Shown here piece by piece: positions 63,401-64,000 of a DNA stretch of 64,000 nucleotides. Source of the DNA: Micropterus salmoides. Taxonomy: Eukaryota; Chordata; Actinopteri; Centrarchiformes; Centrarchidae. The first letter of the stretch is position 1, and every line of letters starts with the position of its first letter. Made by a program: the position numbers and the translations under genes. The stretch covers positions 14,809,671-14,873,670 of the forward strand of contig NW_024041262.1 of assembly GCF_014851395.1 (NCBI RefSeq), read 5' to 3'. Below the pieces are notes generated by a model, which saw nothing but the letters and a program-made list of their open reading frames with translations, searched no databases and was not told the origin of the DNA.

Positions 63401-63736
63401 TGAACACTTACAGCAACAGGGGAGCAGTACATTTATGTTGTTGTCTCACAGTCTCCACATCTTTGACACAAACACAATGAAAACCTGACCATCTTCTCAT
63501 TCATGTGTGAGAGCTGAATCGACAGCCTTCTATAACACGGTACGTGTTTGTGTGTGTGTGTCGGTGTTTGGAAATAGGTTTGGGGGTCCAACATCTATCT
63601 CACCAGGCAAAGCGTGGCACTCTGACTGATTCTGGTCCCACTGACAGTTGAGATTCTGCGAGCAGCTCTTGCAGTTGGCAAGCTTGCTGCACACCTGCTC
63701 GTTCCGCACTGGACACTCCGTGAAGTTCTTCACGTT
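15516..63736 (-). CDS. atrnl1: Attractin-like protein 1, C-terminal half (16 exons, 5' part outside window)
   Basis: Type I membrane protein of the attractin family. In mammals ATRN and ATRNL1 are linked to melanocortin-receptor signalling (ATRNL1 binds the MC4R tail) and to the MGRN1/RNF157 ubiquitin-ligase pathway. Sixteen exons join as complement(15516..15640,17162..17276,24535..24642,33076..33154,37558..37619,40547..40704,42777..42855,43213..43307,45278..45330,52889..52982,54931..55068,56132..56356,60158..60349,60479..60692,62045..62232,63604..63736), 2058 nt with no internal stop and matching phases at every junction. In the 685-residue fragment: PSI 1-44, C-type lectin 45-178, PSI-like 184-242 and 243-317, laminin-EGF 318-364 and 365-412, juxtamembrane 413-533, membrane helix about 535-557, cytoplasmic tail 558-685. 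ATRNL1 is preferred over ATRN because the tail reads RERQQMASRPFASV, then EQTE, then DFKDKS and a C-terminal GTCV, which match my memory of ATRNL1. The vertebrate protein is about 1380 residues, so roughly half is here. Confidence 0.95.
16130..16979. repeat. Older repeat of GTTAC/GTAAC type, split by the MITE
   Basis: The left part (about 16130-16250) has AATGTGTTATATTACGGCGT, TACAG and ACATTACTGTAATT. The right part (16945-16979) has GCGTTACTTTTGTAACACAT, TACTCCCAACACTGG. Removing the MITE rejoins ACTGTAATTGCGTTAC, which restores the periodic ATTAC/GTTAC pattern typical of this fish repeat. Confidence 0.55.
16251..16940. mobile_element. MITE with clean terminal inverted repeats, about 690 bp
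   Basis: The left end is at 16247-16273 and the right end at 16918-16944. They are inverted repeats that match at 24 of 27 positions. Both ends begin AATTGACCCTTC and continue (A/G)CTAAG(T/C)CA(C/T)GCCCC. The AATT on either side could be a 4-bp target duplication, although the palindrome makes the exact edge ambiguous. There is no transposase frame, so it is non-autonomous. The superfamily is not determined. Confidence 0.75.
17162..17276 (-). CDS. atrnl1: atrnl1 exon 15 of window: cytoplasmic tail
   Basis: The exon has 115 nt, entering in phase 0 and leaving in phase 1. The acceptor is CTTCTCAG and the donor ATCAG/GTAACT. The peptide reads GAPKPVAMEPCSGGKAAVLT, then VLMRLPSGPSGLPPPGQSG. The PKPxAxEPC and PPPGQSG blocks are characteristic of attractin-family tails. 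Confidence 0.96.
20150..20310 (+). repeat. Dispersed fish repeat, plus orientation
   Basis: It holds ACTTTGGTCAAGGCTGAAAT, ATCTCAACTGCTGAACGG, ATTCATGATCCCCACATGAT, GAATCCCACCAACTTTGG and TTTTTCATTTAGCGCCCCC. The same family lies inverted at 29420-29720, in the intron on the other side of exon 14. Confidence 0.6.
20595..20621. repeat. (TG)n microsatellite
   Basis: About 13 TG units within an atrnl1 intron. Confidence 0.95.
20640..20945. repeat. Dispersed repeat with GAGCCGCTAGCATCGCTGTAG
   Basis: Phrases GTTAGCATTTAGCTCATAGC, GCCGCTAGCATCGCTGTAGA and CCATGTTACTCTGCAGACAG recur in fish genomes to my memory. It lies directly after a (TG)n tract. Class unknown. Confidence 0.4.
24490..24510. 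repeat. (GT)n microsatellite, (CA)n on the gene strand, beside exon 14
   Basis: About 10 repeat units, 24 to 44 nt downstream of the exon 14 donor in gene orientation. Confidence 0.95.
24535..24642 (-). CDS. atrnl1: atrnl1 exon 14 of window: cytoplasmic tail with MASRPFASV motif
   Basis: The exon has 108 nt and is symmetric (phase 0-0). The acceptor is the tandem ATTACAGCAG, so the exon starts at 24642 (with Gln) or 24639. The donor is GTTGAT/GTGAGT. The peptide starts QLMRERQQMASRPFASVAVA and ends EQTELLQPVVD. MASRPFA is shared by ATRN, ATRNL1 and MEGF8, and published work on the MEGF8-MGRN1 complex implicates it in binding the MGRN1/RNF157 ubiquitin ligases. The stretch LDARG and the QPVVD end differ from the human sequence as I recall it. 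A (CA)n tract lies 24 nt past the donor on the gene strand. Confidence 0.96.
28364..28406. repeat. (CA)n microsatellite
   Basis: About 21 CA units with one CT interruption, within an atrnl1 intron. Confidence 0.95.
29420..29720 (-). repeat. Dispersed fish repeat, minus orientation (partner of 20150-20310)
   Basis: Read on the minus strand it contains GGTTGGTCTGTGAGACTAAA, ATATCGCAATAACTATTGGA, GATGAATG, GGTGATCCTCCTTTCCTCTA and GCACCACCA. The plus-strand copy at 20.15 kb has the same block order: GGTCAAGGCTGAAATATCTC, GATGAATCC, GTATCCCCTGATTTTTCATT and AGCGCCCCCATTAGG. This repeat is common in fish genomes to my memory. Confidence 0.6.
33076..33154 (-). CDS. atrnl1: atrnl1 exon 13 of window: transmembrane helix and stop-transfer
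   Basis: The exon has 79 nt, entering in phase 2 and leaving in phase 0. The acceptor is ATTCCAG and the donor AGAGAA/GTAAGT. The peptide CFLSLLLVAAVVWKIKQTCW completes the membrane helix (about 535-557 of the fragment) and is followed by ASRRRE, a basic stop-transfer facing the cytoplasm. The long open frame across this region uses a different frame and is not the protein. The exon is recognised only from spliced phase and family sequence. Confidence 0.96.
33155..37557 (-). other. atrnl1 intron (window intron 12, 4403 bp)
   Basis: Non-coding. It has an (AC)n microsatellite at 35375-35400. No repeat family or further exon is recognised. Confidence 0.82.
35375..35400. repeat. (AC)n microsatellite
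   Basis: About 13 AC units, preceded by TATATATAC-type sequence, within an atrnl1 intron. Confidence 0.95.
37558..37619 (-). CDS. atrnl1: atrnl1 exon 12 of window: start of the transmembrane helix
   Basis: The exon has 62 nt, entering in phase 0 and leaving in phase 2. The acceptor is CTCCAATAG and the donor TTCAG/GTGAGT. The peptide IAFSQHNSIMDLVQFFVTFF brings the chain into the membrane, and the helix continues in the next exon. With exon 13 it forms a 141-nt block that is frame-neutral as a pair. Confidence 0.96.
37620..40546 (-). other. atrnl1 intron (window intron 11, 2927 bp)
   Basis: Non-coding. A stretch at about 38490-38530 (ACATTACATTTATTCATTTA) resembles a fish SINE-type phrase but is too short to call. 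Nothing else is recognised. Confidence 0.8.
40547..40704 (-). CDS. atrnl1: atrnl1 exon 11 of window: juxtamembrane ectodomain
   Basis: The exon has 158 nt, entering in phase 1 and leaving in phase 0. The acceptor is CTCAACAG and the donor ATCCAG/GTGAGG. The peptide reads GTISGEEVPIVSKTNIKEYR, later NNPNITFYVYVSNFSWPIKI. NIT and NFS are possible N-glycan sites. This is the last ectodomain exon before the membrane helix. Confidence 0.96.
40705..42776 (-). other. atrnl1 intron (window intron 10, 2072 bp)
   Basis: Non-coding with a T run near 41318. No repeat family or exon is recognised. Confidence 0.8.
42777..42855 (-). CDS. atrnl1: atrnl1 exon 10 of window: Asn-rich juxtamembrane ectodomain
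   Basis: The exon has 79 nt, entering in phase 0 and leaving in phase 1. The acceptor is CATCCGAAG and the donor ACAG/GTACTT. The peptide reads ANKNLDMSINASNNFNLNIT, then WSVGST. NAS and NIT are possible N-glycosylation sites. The CGAAG acceptor is less pyrimidine-rich at its end than its neighbours, but the phase and protein match support it. Confidence 0.94.
42856..43212 (-). other. atrnl1 intron (window intron 9, 357 bp)
   Basis: A short intron with nothing recognised in it. Confidence 0.85.
43213..43307 (-). CDS. atrnl1: atrnl1 exon 9 of window: juxtamembrane ectodomain
   Basis: The exon has 95 nt, entering in phase 1 and leaving in phase 0. The acceptor is TCTAAATAG and the donor GAGCAG/GTAAAT. 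The peptide reads YNLLIDYQFTFSLIQEDD, then HYTAINFMASPEQ. It belongs to the conserved region between the EGF modules and the membrane. No named domain is visible. Confidence 0.95.
44120..44410. repeat. Dispersed fish repeat ending TTTATACAGTCTATGG
   Basis: It starts with AATGGCCGCTTGAGGCTGAC and CAAGTCAATCTCCATGGACC, passes AGATGGTGAGGGCTGGAGCC and CTTCAGAAACCTACGGGTGA, and ends with TTTATACAGTCTATGG. This block order is a common fish repeat to my memory. No coding capacity. Confidence 0.6.
45135..45213. repeat. G run plus (GA)n microsatellite, (CT)n on the gene strand
   Basis: A run of nine G is followed by about 30 GA units with two GGGA interruptions. On the atrnl1 strand this is a long pyrimidine tract starting 64 nt downstream of the donor of the 53-nt exon 8. 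A short CA-rich stretch lies between the donor and the tract. Artefactual Ser/Leu-rich reading frames run through it. Confidence 0.95.
45278..45330 (-). CDS. atrnl1: atrnl1 exon 8 of window: end of laminin-type EGF module 2 (53-nt exon)
   Basis: A very short exon, entering in phase 2 and leaving in phase 1. The acceptor is CACTGCAG and the donor TACT/GTGAGT. The peptide is CDSENRYLGNPLRGTCY, the CxxxxxxxGNPxxGxC closing of a laminin EGF repeat. Skipping this exon alone would shift the frame. A long CT-rich tract follows 64 nt into the downstream intron (45135-45213 on the plus strand). Confidence 0.95.
48374..48401. repeat. (CA)n microsatellite
   Basis: About 14 CA units inside an atrnl1 intron. 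Just to its left, the phrase CTGTATCTTAATTT(A/G)ATC occurs twice (48233 and 48304), a small local duplication. Confidence 0.95.
48825..48965. repeat. Dispersed repeat with GATTACATGTAATGAGAT
   Basis: The phrase GGGGAGACACTGATTACATG followed by ATTACATTACAAAAAAGG and then ATGAGATTACTTGATTAC resembles a common fish repeat built on alternating ATTAC/GTAAT words. Ends and class are uncertain. Confidence 0.35.
50865..51110 (+). repeat. Dispersed fish repeat ending in GGGGATCGAACCACCGACC
   Basis: It starts near GGTAAATGGTCTGTACTGGC, passes TTTCTAGTCTTTCCAACCAC and ends GCCGGGGATCGAACCACCGA. This block order is a very common fish repeat to my memory. The GGGGATCGAACC end looks like the complement of a tRNA T-arm, suggesting SINE ancestry. 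Confidence 0.6.
51232..51665 (+). mobile_element. SINE-like pair: two tRNA-like heads in direct repeat
   Basis: About 110 bp starting at the ACGGTTGAG near 51239 is repeated 310 bp downstream at 51549. Both copies share GCTCTGACTGCCAT, AACAAG and GTACCCTGT(G/A)GACC, and they end in GGTTC with AGGTGG(A/G)(T/G)TGAC. The first copy holds GGTTCGAATCC, a good RNA polymerase III B box with a paired T-arm-like context (CCTGGGTTCGAATCCAGG). The second has a degraded version (GGTTCATTTCC). Between them lies a G-rich stretch with several GAGGGACC/GGGA units. Neither folds convincingly as a functional tRNA by eye, so I call it SINE-derived. Confidence 0.55.
52175..52285. repeat. Dispersed fish repeat (ATATCGTCATTGCAATATTG)
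   Basis: The phrase TCATATCGTCATTGCAATAT followed by TTATCGCAGATTTTCCTCAT and ending ATCGTGCAGGACTA recurs in fish genomes to my memory. It probably belongs to a DNA transposon end. No coding capacity. Confidence 0.5.
52889..52982 (-). CDS. atrnl1: atrnl1 exon 7 of window: laminin-type EGF module 2, first part
   Basis: The exon has 94 nt, entering in phase 1 and leaving in phase 2. The acceptor is TTTTCCAG and the donor CAGCT/GTGAGT. The peptide is CKCNGHASVCQVLTGKCFC, then TTKGIKGDQCQL. The laminin-EGF cysteine pattern continues into the next exon. TTKGIKGDQCQL matches the vertebrate attractin-like sequence very closely. Confidence 0.96.
53210..53385. repeat. Dispersed fish repeat containing GTGCTAAGCTAAGCT
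   Basis: Phrases GTTTGTGCTAAGCTAAGCTA and GTGTATTTCCCAAAA, separated by a block with ATATGAAATTGATATTGATC, recur in many fish genomes to my memory. A related element in the opposite orientation appears at about 2585-2790 (TTAGCTCAGCTTAGCACAAA). Class and exact ends are not determined. Confidence 0.5.
54001..54026. repeat. (GT)n microsatellite
   Basis: About 13 GT units with two GC interruptions, in an intron of atrnl1. Confidence 0.95.
54931..55068 (-). CDS. atrnl1: atrnl1 exon 6 of window: laminin-type EGF module 1
   Basis: The exon has 138 nt and is symmetric (phase 1-1). The acceptor is GTGTTGCAG and the donor CAGG/GTGAGT. The peptide reads CQCNGHSTCVNGSVCEQC, then NLTTGPHCQTCMPGYHGDPTNGGKC. 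It has the CxCNGHs...C...C..C opening and the CxxCxpGYxGdP closing of a laminin EGF-like repeat. No long open frame spans it on the minus strand, so it is easy to miss. Confidence 0.96.
55069..56131 (-). other. atrnl1 intron (window intron 5, 1063 bp)
   Basis: Non-coding with no recognised repeat family or exon. There is a short T run at 55260-55268. Confidence 0.8.
56132..56356 (-). CDS. atrnl1: atrnl1 exon 5 of window: PSI domain
   Basis: The exon has 225 nt and is symmetric (phase 1-1). The acceptor is CTATCAG and the donor CCTG/GTAAGG. The peptide reads CSGLRTCSQCLEQPECGWC, then GLCMEGSSRGPMK, and later LGSCPKDKGYEWAFIHCP. CxQCLEQPxCGWC is the classical PSI signature. The stretch RPAKQGQSQDMSLD between the two conserved blocks is the least conserved part against my memory of the human protein. 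Antisense open frames across this exon are shadows. Confidence 0.96.
56357..60157 (-). other. atrnl1 intron (window intron 4, 3801 bp)
   Basis: Non-coding. It holds a degenerate MITE at 58106-58448 (listed separately) and AT microsatellite runs at about 58255-58283. I see no exon. Confidence 0.85.
58106..58448. mobile_element. Degenerate MITE, same family as the 5.27-kb element
   Basis: The left end reads GTGCAACTGATGACTATTTT, followed by TAATCTGCAGATTATTTTCTC and a near copy of ATCGATTTATC. The middle has CCAACCAACAGTTCAAACTC, and the right end has a run of TTTCAGCTCT. The 5.27-kb element begins GAGCTGCAACTAATGATTATTT and has CCAACCGACAGTCTAAAGCC inside, so the order of blocks is the same. 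The terminal GCTGCAAC / GCAGCTC pattern suggests a non-autonomous DNA transposon, probably hAT-like. The class is from memory. No coding capacity. Confidence 0.6.
60158..60349 (-). CDS. atrnl1: atrnl1 exon 4 of window: PSI-like cysteine module
   Basis: The exon has 192 nt and is symmetric (phase 1-1), with donor GTAAGT. The peptide has CKKPCSLHTNCANCTS, then MECMWCGSAQRCVDS, and ends with FPYGQCLEWQTGECV. The C-x5-C-x2-C spacing and the CMWC motif fit PSI modules of the attractin family. Confidence 0.95.
60350..60478 (-). other. atrnl1 intron (window intron 3, 129 bp)
   Basis: This is the shortest intron in the window. It has a GTGAGA donor and a TGTCCAG acceptor and contains nothing else recognisable. 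Confidence 0.85.
60479..60692 (-). CDS. atrnl1: atrnl1 exon 3 of window: second half of the C-type lectin domain
   Basis: The exon has 214 nt if the first AG of a CAGCAG tandem acceptor is used (60692), or 211 nt from 60689. It leaves in phase 1 with donor ACTG/GTGAGA. The peptide starts QLSPWVGLRKINVSYWGWED and continues with LPGEPSDSGFCAYL, ending near HGLICEKAT. WVGL, the paired cysteines and the LICE ending are C-type-lectin hallmarks. The calcium motif position reads EPS rather than EPN and no WND triplet is visible, so calcium-dependent sugar binding is doubtful. Confidence 0.95.
60693..62044 (-). other. atrnl1 intron (window intron 2, 1352 bp)
   Basis: Non-coding. The notable content is a partial copy of the repeat family also found at 5.64 kb (about 61128-61285, with an internal A run at 61221-61235). 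Nothing else is recognised. Confidence 0.85.
61128..61285 (+). repeat. Second copy of the 5.64-kb insertion repeat
   Basis: This aligns by eye with 5640-5800 in the same orientation. Shared phrases are TTATTTCAGAAGCA, CTTTACATC, AATCAA(T/C)AAATCAAA(T)(A/G)CTC, ATCTGGTA and AGGAC, followed by ATAAGCAC. The copy carries an A run at 61221-61235 where the other copy has a short CACA run. The family is dispersed, non-coding and of uncertain class. Confidence 0.6.
62045..62232 (-). CDS. atrnl1: atrnl1 exon 2 of window: first half of the C-type lectin domain
   Basis: The exon has 188 nt, enters in phase 1 and leaves in phase 0. The acceptor is CCCCCTCAG and the donor AAG/GTGAAA. The peptide starts CSEGWSQVGEACLRINSS and continues through NAQHYCKNLNGNIASLTT, the usual opening of a C-type-lectin fold (W, paired Cys, helix, then NLNGNIASL). 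It ends DFVLEELKKLQLQDK. NSS is a possible N-glycan site. Confidence 0.95.
62233..63603 (-). other. atrnl1 intron (window intron 1, 1371 bp)
   Basis: Non-coding. It contains a short (TG)n run near 63548-63561, an A-rich stretch at 62380-62411 and a dispersed fish repeat at about 62412-62645 (listed separately). I see no exon in it. Confidence 0.85.
62412..62645. repeat. Dispersed fish repeat next to an A-rich tract
   Basis: The stretch holds phrases such as TTTTAGCTGCTAAA, GTGGAGCTTTGGAGTTTA and CAGCTGCCTGCTGCGGGC. I recognise these from memory as recurring across fish genomes. An A-rich run lies directly on its left. I cannot assign a class or exact ends without a repeat library. Confidence 0.45.
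63604..63736 (-). CDS. atrnl1: atrnl1 exon 1 of window: PSI (plexin-semaphorin-integrin) cysteine module
   Basis: The exon has 133 nt, enters in phase 0 and leaves in phase 1. The acceptor is TGTAG before AACGTGAAG and the donor is CTG/GTGAGA. The peptide starts NVKNFTECPVRNEQVC and has closely spaced cysteines (CPV, VC, NC, SC, NC, EC) typical of PSI domains. NFT is a possible N-glycosylation site. The next exons upstream, expected to end the Kelch/PSI region, are outside the window. Confidence 0.93.
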
Positions 63737-64000
63737 CTACAGCAAGAGGGGAGAGAACAGAAAAGACATGAGGACGGTTAATGCAAGCTTTTTTAACTTA
63801 AGATAGATCAGGAAACTAATGTAGGTCTAATGTTTCTAGTTATTTCACCTTTTTAATTCGACTTCATTCTCCACATTATTTTAGTGTTTACTCACTACTG
63901 AATCTGCTCCTTTCCCCGACACTCACACACCTACACCTCTGGTCTCTTAATGCAAACACACCAGCTTGCCCCGCTTCTTTCTGTTTCCCTCTCCCTGTAT

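Overview
The window is nuclear DNA from a vertebrate, almost certainly a ray-finned fish (percomorph-like). It is AT-rich and intron-rich, has no prokaryotic gene organisation, and is scattered with simple repeats and dispersed repeats that I recognise from memory as teleost families. The organism call rests on protein similarity and those repeats, without any database search.

The main gene lies on the minus strand and runs from the right edge to 15516. It is the 3' half of attractin-like 1 (atrnl1), a large single-pass membrane protein. I could place 16 consecutive coding exons. All have GT/AG boundaries and compatible phases, and together they give 2058 nt, or 685 codons plus a TGA stop. 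In order they encode a PSI segment, a C-type-lectin domain over two exons, two more PSI-type cysteine modules, two laminin-type EGF modules, an Asn-rich juxtamembrane ectodomain, one transmembrane helix and a cytoplasmic tail of about 128 residues. The tail carries the MASRPFASV motif and ends in GTCV. The upstream exons (signal peptide, CUB, Kelch repeats) lie beyond position 64000.

At the left edge, on the plus strand, a short terminal exon (287-439) ends in a hydrophobic tail that looks like a GPI-anchor signal. Its position, converging tail-to-tail on atrnl1, fits the 3' end of gfra1 (GDNF receptor alpha-1), the neighbour of ATRNL1 in human. This call is an inference. The roughly 15 kb between the two stop codons should hold both 3' UTRs plus repeats: an L2/Rex-like LINE fragment at 3.1-4.1 kb, a nested MITE at 5.27-5.96 kb, and a STRUCTURE-type repeat at 2.6-2.8 kb.

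The introns range from 129 bp to about 8.4 kb and hold microsatellites, MITEs and tRNA-like SINE sequence. The observations most worth a second look concern exon 14, which carries the MASRPFASV motif. It is a 108-nt phase 0-0 exon with a tandem CAGCAG acceptor, a (CA)n tract just past its donor, and inverted copies of one repeat family in its two flanking introns. A 53-nt exon beside a long (CT)n tract, and a MITE with clean inverted termini nested in another repeat in the last intron, also stand out. I found no novel multi-gene system, RNA gene, CRISPR array or viral sequence.
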